A stretch of 8,277 nucleotides of DNA from an uncultured Chloroflexaceae bacterium (GCA_937141995.1 CAKZQX010000496.1:1-8277); one strand, 5' to 3'; positions 1 to 6,745 are shown, numbered from the stretch's first letter. Made by a program: numbers and translations. The notes: generated by a model from the sequence alone, not told the origin.

Positions 1-1
1 T

Positions 2-1153
2 GATCCGAATGTTATCCGCGAACGCTTTCAGCAGCAGTATGCGGTGCCACCGGAACTGATTGTTGCGGCCCCCGGTCGGGTAAATCTGCTGGGTGAGCAT
101 ACCGACTATAACGACGGTTTTGTGCTGCCGGTTGCGATTGATCGGACCACCTGCGTGGCTGCTCGCCCGCGCACTGATCGGCAGATACGCGTCCGTACCG
201 CCCAGTTTGATCAGTCCGACAGTTTTTCGCTTGATCAGATCATGCCCAACGCAGACGCACCCTGGAGTAACTATGTCCGGGGGGTGGCCCAGGGACTGCT
301 GGACCGTGGGCTACCGTTGCGCGGCGCGGATCTGCTGATCGACAGCGATATACCGCTGGGTAGCGGGCTCTCTTCCTCGGCGGCGCTGGAGGTTGCCGTG
401 GGATATGCGCTGCAACGGCTGAACCGGCAGTCTCTTCCGGGTGAGGAACTGGCGCTGCTGGCGCAGGCGGCGGAGAACCAGTTTGTCGGCGTGCAGTGTG
501 GCATTATGGACCAGTTTATCGTCACGCTGGGGCAGGCGGAACACGCCCTGCTGATCGATACCCGCGATCTGGGCTATGAACTGGTGCCGCTGCCCTCTTC
601 CGTACGGGTGGTGGTCTGCGATAGCCGGGTGGAGCGGACACTGGCGGGGTCGGCCTATAACCAGCGGCGAGCGGAGTGTGCCGAGGCGGTACAACTGCTT
701 CAGCCCCATCTGCCGCACATCAATGCGTTGCGGGATGTGACCCCGGATGATCTGGCGCGTTATGCGGATATGCTGCCACCGTTAGTGCAGGCGCGCGCGC
801 GCCATGTTGTCAGCGAGAATGCCCGGACACTGACCGGAGCGGCGGCCTTGCGCACGGGCAATCTGACAGATTTTGGTCAGTGTATGCGCGACAGCCATAC
901 CAGCCTCCGCGATGATTATGCGGTCAGCATTGCAGAACTGGATGTGCTGGTGGCGGCGGCAACGTCCGTACCGGGGTGCTACGGGTCGCGGCTCACCGGG
1001 GCGGGGTTTGGCGGCTGCACGGTCAGTCTGGTTGATGCGGGGGCGGTTGAGGCGTTTCGGTCGCAGGTAGCGGCGGCGTATCAGGAGGCCTGCGGGCGCA
1101 CTGCCGCGATCTATGTCTGTGCTGTCAGTGCCGGTGTGCGGCCGGTGGGATGA
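2..1153 (+). CDS. galK: galactokinase, 5'-partial
   Basis: Galactokinase of the GHMP kinase family. It phosphorylates alpha-D-galactose at C1 with ATP, the first step of the Leloir pathway, in the cytosol. The reading frame is open to the left edge. The earliest possible start inside the window is a GTG at 44, but the residues before it ([10 protein letters not shown] at 9-18, counting the first visible codon as 1) match the normal galactokinase N-terminus. The real start is therefore most likely just outside the window, and 383 codons are visible. The sugar-binding signature [13 protein letters not shown] lies at 25-37, with Arg26, Glu32, His33 and Asp35. The glycine/serine ATP loop [12 protein letters not shown] is at 118-129. 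The catalytic Asp170 is in CGIMDQF, and the third GHMP motif LTGAGFGG is at 331-338. Length fits the family (about 380-390). The gene is intact apart from the cut edge. No other Leloir gene is visible, and the hydrolase downstream has no evident link. Confidence 0.96.
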   Translation, partial: DPNVIRERFQQQYAVPPELIVAAPGRVNLLGEHTDYNDGFVLPVAIDRTTCVAARPRTDRQIRVRTAQFDQSDSFSLDQIMPNADAPWSNYVRGVAQGLLDRGLPLRGADLLIDSDIPLGSGLSSSAALEVAVGYALQRLNRQSLPGEELALLAQAAENQFVGVQCGIMDQFIVTLGQAEHALLIDTRDLGYELVPLPSSVRVVVCDSRVERTLAGSAYNQRRAECAEAVQLLQPHLPHINALRDVTPDDLARYADMLPPLVQARARHVVSENARTLTGAAALRTGNLTDFGQCMRDSHTSLRDDYAVSIAELDVLVAAATSVPGCYGSRLTGAGFGGCTVSLVDAGAVEAFRSQVAAAYQEACGRTAAIYVCAVSAGVRPVG

Positions 1154-1165
1154 AGATCTGAATTT

Positions 1166-1214
1166 ATGCAATAACCATGCAAACTGGACGTTTTGTTAGA
1201 TGAACATGCAAACT
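1166..1214 (+). repeat. three ATGCAA elements in the galK-hydrolase gap
   Basis: The 135-base gap between galK and the hydrolase gene is clearly more A+T-rich than its surroundings. It holds ATGCAA at 1166-1171, 1177-1182 and 1206-1211. The last two belong to a perfect 10-base direct repeat, CATGCAAACT, at 1176-1185 and 1205-1214. Start-to-start spacings are 11 and 29 bases, about one and nearly three helical turns. ACCATGC at 1174-1180 also has its inverted match GCATGGT at 1227-1233, shortly before a T5 run at 1236-1240. This could be an operator ahead of the hydrolase gene or part of a weak galK terminator. I see no convincing -35/-10 pair in the gap. Confidence 0.4.
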
Positions 1215-1288
1215 TCGCCTGCGGTAGCATGGTGCTTTTTACTTTGTATCTTTACACTGGCCAGACAACATGAGAGCAAGAGGGAACT

Positions 1289-2158
1289 ATGCCTACACCA
1301 ACATCAACATCCCTTCCATCCATTCCCCAGCGAATAGCCGACGGGGTAACCCGCCTGTATGATCCCCTCTCGCAGGCGGTTCTGCCGCTGGTCGATGGCG
1401 TATCGCGCAGGTTGCTCTACTACCAGGGTGTTCAGCAACAGAGCCACAATGTTGCCGGTATCAACACGAATTTTTACTACACCCCTGGTTGTCCCACGTC
1501 TGAAAGATCTGAGCAGGCTATGCCGGTGCTGCTGCTGCATGGCATTGCCGACAATGCGCTGACCTGGCTCTGGCAGATTCCCGCATTACGCAGCATCGGC
1601 CCGGTGTACGCGGTGGATCTCCCCGGTTTTGGGTTGAGCGGTTGCCCGCCGGGACAATCCTATGCTCCATTTCGTGATCTCTGTGATTTTCTCGAAACCT
1701 TCCTGGAGCGTGTTATCGGCGCGCCGGCACTGATTGTCGGCAACTCGCTGGGCGGCTGGTTGGCGGTACGGCTGGCATGGACGCTGCCCCACCTGGTACG
1801 CGGTCTGGTGCTGATCAATGCGGGCGGAGCCTGGCTGGAGGGACGTTACTCCTGGGAGCCGTTTGTGGAGATGATCAAGCTGCCGGATCTGCGCGCGGTG
1901 CAGCAGGTCTACCGGCAGATGTTCGGGCAGGTCTTTTGGAAATGGCCGCTCTACCTGGGTCTACGCAGTTTTCAGGCGCGATTTCGCTGCCGGGCGGTTC
2001 GCCTGTTTGTCGATGCGTTTACGGGAGATGAGTTTCTCCACCCGCAGAATTTACACCACCTGCCGGTGCCTGCGGGTCTAATCTGGGGATTGGCGGACTA
2101 TTTTCTGCCGGCGGGTTCACACGAATTCTTCCAGAAGCGAGCAACCCCGCCGTGTTAA
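1289..2158 (+). CDS. alpha/beta-fold hydrolase, C-terminally truncated
   Basis: A 289-residue alpha/beta-hydrolase-fold protein; substrate unknown. The ATG at 1289 follows a good ribosome-binding site (AGAGGG, about 1280-1285). Residues 1-77 form a polar, Ser/Thr/Pro-rich then amphipathic N-terminal extension. The fold begins at about 78 with strand and oxyanion-hole motif PVLLLHG (His84-Gly85). DLPGFGLS at 110-117 is the usual second motif. The nucleophile elbow GNSLGG has Ser153, and IWGLAD supplies the presumptive catalytic acid Asp270. The cap region, about 180-245, is rich in aromatics and arginine. In this family the catalytic His normally lies some 25-30 residues after the acid, in a GH motif. 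Here the protein stops 19 residues after Asp270 with no such motif. Only 35 bases remain before the convergent regulator gene, so there is no room for a normal C-terminus. It is probably inactive as a Ser-Asp-His hydrolase or a decaying gene. Confidence 0.85.
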   Translation: MPTPTSTSLPSIPQRIADGVTRLYDPLSQAVLPLVDGVSRRLLYYQGVQQQSHNVAGINTNFYYTPGCPTSERSEQAMPVLLLHGIADNALTWLWQIPALRSIGPVYAVDLPGFGLSGCPPGQSYAPFRDLCDFLETFLERVIGAPALIVGNSLGGWLAVRLAWTLPHLVRGLVLINAGGAWLEGRYSWEPFVEMIKLPDLRAVQQVYRQMFGQVFWKWPLYLGLRSFQARFRCRAVRLFVDAFTGDEFLHPQNLHHLPVPAGLIWGLADYFLPAGSHEFFQKRATPPC

Positions 2159-2193
2159 CCAATTTATCCGGACCTTCGCAGCAAAGCCGGGGG

Positions 2194-3249
2194 TCAACCC
2201 ACAGTACGCTCCAGCGGTGGCAACATCCCATGCGCTGTGAGCCAGCCGACGAAGATGGCGACAATCTCCGGGTCCCAGGCAGTCCCGGCCCCGGCCTCCA
2301 GCCGCGCGGCGGCCTCGGCATAGTTGATCACCTGATTGTAGGTACGCTGCGTGGTCATGGCATCGAAGGCATCCACTACCGCTACAATGCGCGCGCCCAG
2401 CGGAATAGTTTCACCGGCCAGACCGTCCGGGTAGCCGGTGCCATCCCAGCGCTCATGGTGCCCACGCACAATCGGGCCGACCTTCGCCGCCATCCGCAGT
2501 GGCGCAACAATCCGCTCGCCGATCAGGGTGTGCTGCTGCATTACCCGGTACTCGGCGGGGGTCAGCGGGCCATCTTTGCGAATGATCGTTTCATCAATCC
2601 CAATTTTGCCGACATCATGCAGGAGTGCGCCGTAGCGTAGTGCCGTCAGTTCGGCACCGGAGAATCCCAGGCGTTCACCAATGGTCACAGAGTAGAGCGC
2701 CAGGCGCTGAACATGGCCTTCGGTGTAGGCATCACGGGCTTCAACCGTACGCGCCAGTGCGAAGATGACATTTTCGGCAGGTTCCAGCGTGTCATTGCGT
2801 CGCTTGACCTGCAACAGCGTGCGAACGCGCAGATCCAGTTCCTGCATGTCAATGGGCTTCTGCAGGTAGCCTTCCGCACCGGCAGCAATACTCATCAGTT
2901 GCGCCTGCCGGTCGGCGTGTGCAGTGACAATAATGATCGGGATCAGGCGGGTATCTTCCTGCTGCTTGAGTTTAGCGCAGATATCCAGTCCACCAATGTC
3001 CGGTAAGCGCATGTCAAGGAGGATCAGGTCGGGGCGGCGGCGCGCAACCATCTCGAGGGCCGCCTGACCATTGGTCGCAATAGCGCTGCGATAGCCTGAC
3101 TCGCCCAGCATAGAGGCGAGTACCTCGGCAATGAGTATGTGATCATCGACGATAAGAATGTAGCCGGTATCGTCTTCAGACTGATCCAGGTACGGATTTG
3201 CTGCTTCATCGGGGTAACGAAGCGCTCCGTGCCCTGAGAAGTGCTGCAT
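2194..3249 (-). CDS. response regulator with HD-GYP c-di-GMP phosphodiesterase domain
   Basis: A two-domain cytoplasmic response regulator of 351 residues. Residues 1-29 are a polar leader. The receiver domain, about 30-148, has acidic pair Asp35/Asp36, phosphoacceptor Asp79 (LILLDMRLPD), Thr109 and Lys131. The HD-GYP domain, about 158-345, has His179, the HD pair His211-Asp212 in LLHDVGKIGI, His240, the motif HHERWDGTGYP at 264-274 and Asp293 in VVDAFDAMT. All usual metal and GYP residues are present, so hydrolysis of cyclic di-GMP controlled by phosphorylation is the expected activity (established for the family, not shown here). An in-frame start 36 codons upstream is possible. The ATG at 3249 is preferred because a strong GGAGGG site precedes it and the extra residues resemble no known domain. 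No histidine kinase lies nearby, so it is an orphan regulator. The gene follows tgpA after about 150 bases and has its own likely promoter. Confidence 0.93.
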   Translation of the reverse strand: MQHFSGHGALRYPDEAANPYLDQSEDDTGYILIVDDHILIAEVLASMLGESGYRSAIATNGQAALEMVARRRPDLILLDMRLPDIGGLDICAKLKQQEDTRLIPIIIVTAHADRQAQLMSIAAGAEGYLQKPIDMQELDLRVRTLLQVKRRNDTLEPAENVIFALARTVEARDAYTEGHVQRLALYSVTIGERLGFSGAELTALRYGALLHDVGKIGIDETIIRKDGPLTPAEYRVMQQHTLIGERIVAPLRMAAKVGPIVRGHHERWDGTGYPDGLAGETIPLGARIVAVVDAFDAMTTQRTYNQVINYAEAAARLEAGAGTAWDPEIVAIFVGWLTAHGMLPPLERTVG

Positions 3250-3257
3250 ATCCTTTT

Positions 3258-3263
3258 CCCTCC
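3258..3263 (-). promoter_or_regulatory. Shine-Dalgarno site fixing the HD-GYP gene start
   Basis: Read on the minus strand this is GGAGGG, 8 bases before the ATG whose first base is 3249. It is the strongest ribosome-binding site in the window and argues for this start over the in-frame upstream candidate at 3357, which lies above the predicted promoter. Confidence 0.75.
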
Positions 3264-3305
3264 ATAACAAAATCTCAGTTCTTCCCCCGTCTAACGTCCC
3301 GATCC

Positions 3306-3333
3306 AGTATACGCGCGTGCGCTGAATTTTTAA
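3306..3333 (-). promoter_or_regulatory. predicted sigma-70-type promoter of the HD-GYP regulator
   Basis: On the minus strand TTAAAA (plus 3328-3333, 4 of 6 to TTGACA) and TATACT (plus 3306-3311, 5 of 6 to TATAAT) are separated by 16 bases. Transcription would start near 3299, giving a leader of about 50 nt that contains the Shine-Dalgarno site. This would let the regulator be expressed separately from the tatD-tgpA pair upstream. Prediction by eye only. Confidence 0.45.
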
Positions 3334-3338
3334 TGACA

Positions 3339-3352
3339 GTTGCGCGCGCAAC
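3339..3352. repeat. 14-base perfect palindrome upstream of the HD-GYP promoter
   Basis: GTTGCGCGCGCAAC is a perfect inverted repeat with no spacer. It lies just upstream of the proposed -35 element, where an activator or repressor dimer could bind. Folded as RNA from the tgpA transcript it would give a 5-base-pair stem with a GCGC loop. No T-run follows directly, so a terminator role is less likely. A smaller palindrome, ACGCGCGT (3311-3318), lies between the -10 and -35 elements. Confidence 0.5.
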
Positions 3353-3399
3353 AGCAATAATGAATGGGCGTTCAGCGTAAGTCGGCGCGGATTGGACGG

Positions 3400-5772
3400 T
3401 TAACGGCGACGCCGGGCGTGCCGGCGTGCCGGCGTCGGGCGGACGCCACCCGTAAGCCGGGCAACCATGCGGTGGAGCAGTGGCCGGCGCAGTTGCCGCA
3501 GTTCGGGTGTAAAGCTACGCGTATGTACCTCCCGGCGATAACGTTCGCCCACGTATGCCCGAATGATCCGCGCGATAAACGCCCGTTGGCGTGGCAGTGC
3601 CCGCGCAAGTTCGTTACCATACTCAAACGGTGTGGTATGCGCACGCTGCGGTAAACCGGCCCAGCGCGCCAGTATTCCGAGTTGCGCGTAGGCCGCCGCT
3701 GCCGGTCGTAGTCCCTGGAGTTCCCGCCGCCGGCGCAGGAGTAGCAACCAGACTGCCAGTACCGGCAATCCGACAACGACGGCGATGATGATGCCTGTTC
3801 GCCAGAGCCGGGGCCAGAGTTCCGAATCGCTGTCGGTGACTTCATCGACCAGCGGCTCATCGGGGGTAATCGGGGTGTCTTCCTGTTCGATTTCCGCTTC
3901 TTCCGGCGCGGGTGGCGTAAACAACTCCTCATTCAGGCCCAGTTCCTCGAACATGTTGAGATCGGGCGCGCCGGCGGGACGCAGCGGCAGCGAAGTGTAG
4001 CTGGCCGGCGTCGGCTCAAAGCGCTGCCAGCCATAGCCGGGAAAGTAGACCTCCGGCCAGCTATGCGCGATATTCTCACGCACCACATACGCACCCCGCT
4101 CCGGATCAAACATTCCGTTGGCGTAGCCCTGCACCCAGCGTGCCGGTACGTCCAGCGAACGCAGCATCATAACCATGGCCGAGGCATAGTAGTCGCAGTA
4201 ACCTTCCTGCTGCTCAAACAGGAAATAGTGAACCGGATCGACATTGGCCGCCGGTCCGGAGATCGACTCGTTGTAGGGGAAGGTGCGCAGAAAGTCCTGG
4301 ATAGCGCTGGCCTGATCATAGGGCGTTTCGGCCCCGGCCACTTGCACAATCTCGCGGGCCTGGTTTATGGTCTGCGGGGTGATAGTACCGGGCATTTGTA
4401 GATAGCGCTGGCGCACCCAGTCGGGATAGTCCGTTCCGGCCTGGCGCAGACTCTCGACATCGGCGACCGAGACCAGGGCGGTCACGGTGTAGACCTTCGC
4501 GGCCCGGAGCGGCTCCTGCGAAATAATAATCGCGGTGTCGTCAAAATTGGGTTGCAGCCGGTTCTGCACAACCTTGTAGTCATGCTCAATCAGGGTAGGC
4601 AGACTCACCTGCGCGGCCTGACCACCAACCATGATAAAATCGTCCTTGCGATTCTGCGCCAGTTCGGTAGTCTGGGTTATCAGCGTACGCCCCTGGATAT
4701 CCTCCGGTATGATAGCCGTGTTGGGGGCCAGGGCGGTACGGGCAGCCTCGCGTGTACTCAGATCCAGCAGAGCGCGGGCCTGTTCTCCGGTGGTATTTTG
4801 CCAGCCCGCGCTGGTATATTTGTCGAACGCTACCGCCCGCCAGTAATCCGGGCGGGTCGCGGTGACATACATAACCACATCATTGCCCAGGGAACGCGCC
4901 CCGCCAAGCGCCGAACTACGCGCAGTGAAGCTGCCGCCACTGGTTCCCGCCGGCGAGTTGATGGTACTGAAAGCATCTTCCCATCTCTCGCGCACCCGAA
5001 CAAAGGGCTGCTTCATTGTCTCCCAGGTCTGTTCGGCCTGTTCGTGTGTTACCCCACTCGGCAGCAGACTGGTGGTAAACATCACAATGCCGCAGAAGAA
5101 TGCGGCGGTGGAGACAACCCGCAGGGGCAGAAACTCGGGATACTCAATATCCTGGGCCAGCCACTGCTCCTGTCGAGACATCACATTATGGTAAACCAGC
5201 AAGAGCAGGGCGGTTGTAAAAAAGACAAAAAACAGTTCGGTGGGCTTGGGAAAGGCGTAGGTGTAGTTGACCAGGATCACGCATGCGTTAATCAAAATGG
5301 CCCACCAGGTCCATCCCCGGCGGAAAATAAACCAGGCCGAGGCGTACCCCAGAATCCAGCTCAGGATCGCCAGGGCGGTGATGAAAAGCACAATATCTTC
5401 ACCGCGCCCGCCATTGGCAAGCACCCGCAACCAGATGATCGTGTCGATCAGCAGTTCGGTGGCCTGGTCGCGCCAGGTAGTCAGGCGCTGATCAAGCAGC
5501 GGCCCAATCTGATGCACGGTCCAGGTCAGACAGAGTGCCATGCTAAGCAAGTGCGCCGGCCAGGGCGGCAGCCAGTGGGTGCGGGCGAAGAGTGCGCCGG
5601 TAAACAGCGCAACGACAACAACCGGGATCAAGACTTCCAGGCCATCAGCCCAGCGTGCTACAATCACGCTGCGCACCACGGCCCAGATCATTATCAGGCT
5701 CAACAGCACCCCCGGCAGCACATTCAGTTCGTTGCGCCAGGTCCGCTGCGAGGCGGGAATTGACTGTATCAT
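3400..5772 (-). CDS. membrane transglutaminase-like protein (TgpA type: DUF3488, transglutaminase core, DUF4129)
   Basis: A 790-residue membrane protein of the TgpA architecture. The N-terminal part has about seven hydrophobic segments (roughly 19-38, 46-63, 73-90, 127-151, 155-173, 179-195, 218-238). A long extracytoplasmic region follows, with the transglutaminase core at about 485-590: nucleophile Cys526 in EGYCDYYASAM, His570 in HSWPEVYFPGYGW, and Glu586 in FEPTP where many members have Asp. An acidic, proline-rich linker (about 605-652) leads to a last membrane helix (about 659-680), a DUF4129-like cytoplasmic domain (about 690-755) and an arginine-rich tail. TgpA-like proteins act at the cell envelope; the substrate is unknown. 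The start is the ATG at 5772, with AGAAGAG upstream. A TTG two codons earlier would sit too close to that site. tatD ends 27 bases upstream, so co-transcription is likely. The MoxR ATPase and DUF58 genes that often accompany this family are not in the window. Confidence 0.9.
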   Translation of the reverse strand: MIQSIPASQRTWRNELNVLPGVLLSLIMIWAVVRSVIVARWADGLEVLIPVVVVALFTGALFARTHWLPPWPAHLLSMALCLTWTVHQIGPLLDQRLTTWRDQATELLIDTIIWLRVLANGGRGEDIVLFITALAILSWILGYASAWFIFRRGWTWWAILINACVILVNYTYAFPKPTELFFVFFTTALLLLVYHNVMSRQEQWLAQDIEYPEFLPLRVVSTAAFFCGIVMFTTSLLPSGVTHEQAEQTWETMKQPFVRVRERWEDAFSTINSPAGTSGGSFTARSSALGGARSLGNDVVMYVTATRPDYWRAVAFDKYTSAGWQNTTGEQARALLDLSTREAARTALAPNTAIIPEDIQGRTLITQTTELAQNRKDDFIMVGGQAAQVSLPTLIEHDYKVVQNRLQPNFDDTAIIISQEPLRAAKVYTVTALVSVADVESLRQAGTDYPDWVRQRYLQMPGTITPQTINQAREIVQVAGAETPYDQASAIQDFLRTFPYNESISGPAANVDPVHYFLFEQQEGYCDYYASAMVMMLRSLDVPARWVQGYANGMFDPERGAYVVRENIAHSWPEVYFPGYGWQRFEPTPASYTSLPLRPAGAPDLNMFEELGLNEELFTPPAPEEAEIEQEDTPITPDEPLVDEVTDSDSELWPRLWRTGIIIAVVVGLPVLAVWLLLLRRRRELQGLRPAAAAYAQLGILARWAGLPQRAHTTPFEYGNELARALPRQRAFIARIIRAYVGERYRREVHTRSFTPELRQLRRPLLHRMVARLTGGVRPTPARRHARRRR
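3417..3440. repeat. short tandem octamer repeat in the 3' end of the transglutaminase gene
   Basis: CGTGCCGG occurs twice in tandem (3417-3424 and 3425-3432), followed by a degenerate third unit, CGTCGGGC. It encodes part of the arginine- and proline-rich C-terminal tail. The unit is not a multiple of three, so a change in copy number would alter the last residues of the protein. Confidence 0.6.
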
Positions 5773-5778
5773 ATGCAA

Positions 5779-5785
5779 CTCTTCT
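5779..5785 (-). promoter_or_regulatory. Shine-Dalgarno site of the transglutaminase gene
   Basis: On the minus strand AGAAGAG ends 6 bases before the ATG whose first base is 5772. It supports that ATG over the TTG at 5778, which directly abuts the site. It lies in the 27-base gap after the tatD stop codon. Confidence 0.6.
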
Positions 5786-5799
5786 ACCAGTTTAGCGTC

Positions 5800-6576
5800 T
5801 CATATGCGCAAGATCTGCATGGCGTTGGCCCAGACTGCCTGCGCCAGGGCTTCAAGTGGGAGTTCGCGCAGTTCCGCAATACGCTCCGCAACCAGCCGGA
5901 CCCGGGCGGGCTCGTTTCGCTTCCCGCGCATCGGATGTGGACTGAGGTAAGGACTGTCGGTTTCCGTAAGAATCCGGTCGAGTGGTGTGCGGTGGGCGAC
6001 CTCGTGCAGGGCATGCGCTTTGCGAAACGTAACCGGCCCGGAAAACGAGAGCATAAATCCGACCGCAAGACAGGCGGCGGCATAGTCCCAGCCGCCGGAG
6101 AATGAATGCATAATGCCCGGCTGATCCTGCGCGGCATCCTGCAAGATGCGCACGGTATCGGCTTCGGCGTCGCGGCTATGAATAACCACGGGCAGATCCA
6201 GTTCGCGTGCCAGGGTCAGTTGTGCGCGAAAAAAGTCTTCCTGTTGCGCATGCGGCGCATGATCCCAGTAGTAATCCAGGCCGATCTCGCCAATGGCGAT
6301 AGCCTTGGGATGCGCCGCCAGCGTGCGCACTTGCGCCAGCCAGTCGGGCGGAGCCTCGTGTGCATAGTTTGGCTGAATACCGACAACCGCGTAGATGTGG
6401 GTGTGTTGCTCGGCCAGGGCCAATGCTGCGCGGCTCGACGACAGATCGTAGCCGATTTCGATAATCCGGGCAACACCCGCGGCGGCGGCGCGCTCCAGCA
6501 CAGCGACGCGGTCATCATCGAATGCCGCGTGGTGCAGATGGGCGTGTGTATCAATCAAACAGACTTCAGGTTGCAT
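5800..6576 (-). CDS. tatD: TatD family metal-dependent hydrolase (putative DNase)
   Basis: A 258-residue TatD-family protein with the amidohydrolase-type TIM-barrel fold, expected to be a cytosolic two-metal nuclease (3'-5' exonuclease activity is known for E. coli TatD). The metal-binding residues are all present: His11 and His13 in DTHAHL, Glu97 in GEIGLDYY, His133 in VIHSRDA, His157 in MHSFSGG and Asp207 in TETDSPY. The conserved NEPARVR motif is at 221-227. The family GxHPx segment reads GIQPN (66-70), so the usual His is Gln; this His is not a core metal ligand. The frame extends 51 codons further upstream, but family alignment places the start at the ATG at 6576. No Shine-Dalgarno site precedes it. 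Instead an extended -10 promoter lies 6 bases upstream, which suggests a leaderless mRNA. It is the first gene of a probable operon with the transglutaminase gene; a functional link is not obvious. Confidence 0.95.
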   Translation of the reverse strand: MQPEVCLIDTHAHLHHAAFDDDRVAVLERAAAAGVARIIEIGYDLSSSRAALALAEQHTHIYAVVGIQPNYAHEAPPDWLAQVRTLAAHPKAIAIGEIGLDYYWDHAPHAQQEDFFRAQLTLARELDLPVVIHSRDAEADTVRILQDAAQDQPGIMHSFSGGWDYAAACLAVGFMLSFSGPVTFRKAHALHEVAHRTPLDRILTETDSPYLSPHPMRGKRNEPARVRLVAERIAELRELPLEALAQAVWANAMQILRI

Positions 6577-6582
6577 GTCGGC

Positions 6583-6591
6583 ATTGTAGCA
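6583..6591 (-). promoter_or_regulatory. extended -10 promoter element of tatD, predicted leaderless
   Basis: Read on the minus strand this is TGCTACAAT: a TGn extension plus TACAAT (5 of 6 to TATAAT). Only 6 bases separate it from the tatD ATG at 6576, so transcription should begin at or next to the A of the start codon. No good -35 element is visible at 17 bases, which fits an extended -10 promoter. The lack of any Shine-Dalgarno site before tatD is consistent with leaderless translation. Confidence 0.5.
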
Positions 6592-6631
6592 TACTCTGGG
6601 ATCTGCTATGGTGCATAATTGCGAAGAGATG

Positions 6632-6637
6632 TACAAT
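6632..6637 (+). promoter_or_regulatory. possible -10 element of the ktrAB operon
   Basis: TACAAT on the plus strand is identical to the tatD -10 hexamer and faces the opposite way; 43 bases separate the two. No clear -35 box is seen at the right distance. If used, transcription would start near 6644 and give ktrA a leader of about 110 nt. Confidence 0.3.
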
Positions 6638-6661
6638 AGAGCCCATATTTGTGCGATAGGA

Positions 6662-6745
6662 GTGCTGTGATTGACGAGCGGCACCGGGCGTACCGTTGCC
6701 TCATAGCAGCACCGGCTACAAGCAACCATCTACAACCTGAGGTAA
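6662..6745 (+). promoter_or_regulatory. potential structured leader of ktrAB with alternative pairings
   Basis: GTGCTG (6662-6667) can pair with CGGCAC (6679-6684, one G-U pair) as a local hairpin, or perfectly with CAGCAC (6707-6712). The two choices exclude each other. TTGCCTCA (6696-6703) can pair over 8 bases, with one G-U, with TGAGGTAA (6738-6745), which ends immediately before the ktrA Shine-Dalgarno site. The arrangement resembles a leader that could control access to the ribosome-binding site. It does not match the ydaO/kimA c-di-AMP riboswitch consensus as I recall it. Pairing was found by eye; no energy calculation was made. Confidence 0.3.

Noticed and set aside
311..718. Minus-strand frame inside galK, and a similar one at 782-1171
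   Set aside because: Both are antisense shadows of galactokinase with no domain or start signals.
2159..2193. A terminator hairpin between the convergent stop codons
   Set aside because: CCGG-AC-CTT with AAG-CCGG (about 2168-2187) can form a bulged 7-base-pair stem, but there is no T-run on either strand, so it is too weak to call.
2152..2640. A 162-codon plus-strand frame after the hydrolase gene
   Set aside because: It is antisense to the HD-GYP coding sequence and shows no domain. Only its first few codons, with the bases just before them, are of interest as a possible shifted remnant of the hydrolase end.
3250..3357. A 36-codon N-terminal extension of the HD-GYP regulator
   Set aside because: It would run across the predicted promoter, has no family resemblance and lacks a good ribosome-binding site, while the internal ATG at 3249 has GGAGGG at 8 bases.
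4552..5763. A 403-codon open frame on the plus strand opposite the transglutaminase gene
   Set aside because: It lies wholly antisense to a gene with clear domains, has low-complexity Gly/Gln/Pro-rich composition, no recognisable domain and no obvious ribosome-binding site. It is a by-product of codon usage in a G+C-rich gene.
6577..6729. A 51-codon N-terminal extension of TatD
   Set aside because: TatD proteins start just before the DTHAHL motif. The extension is Cys-rich, unlike the family, and overlaps the divergent promoter region.
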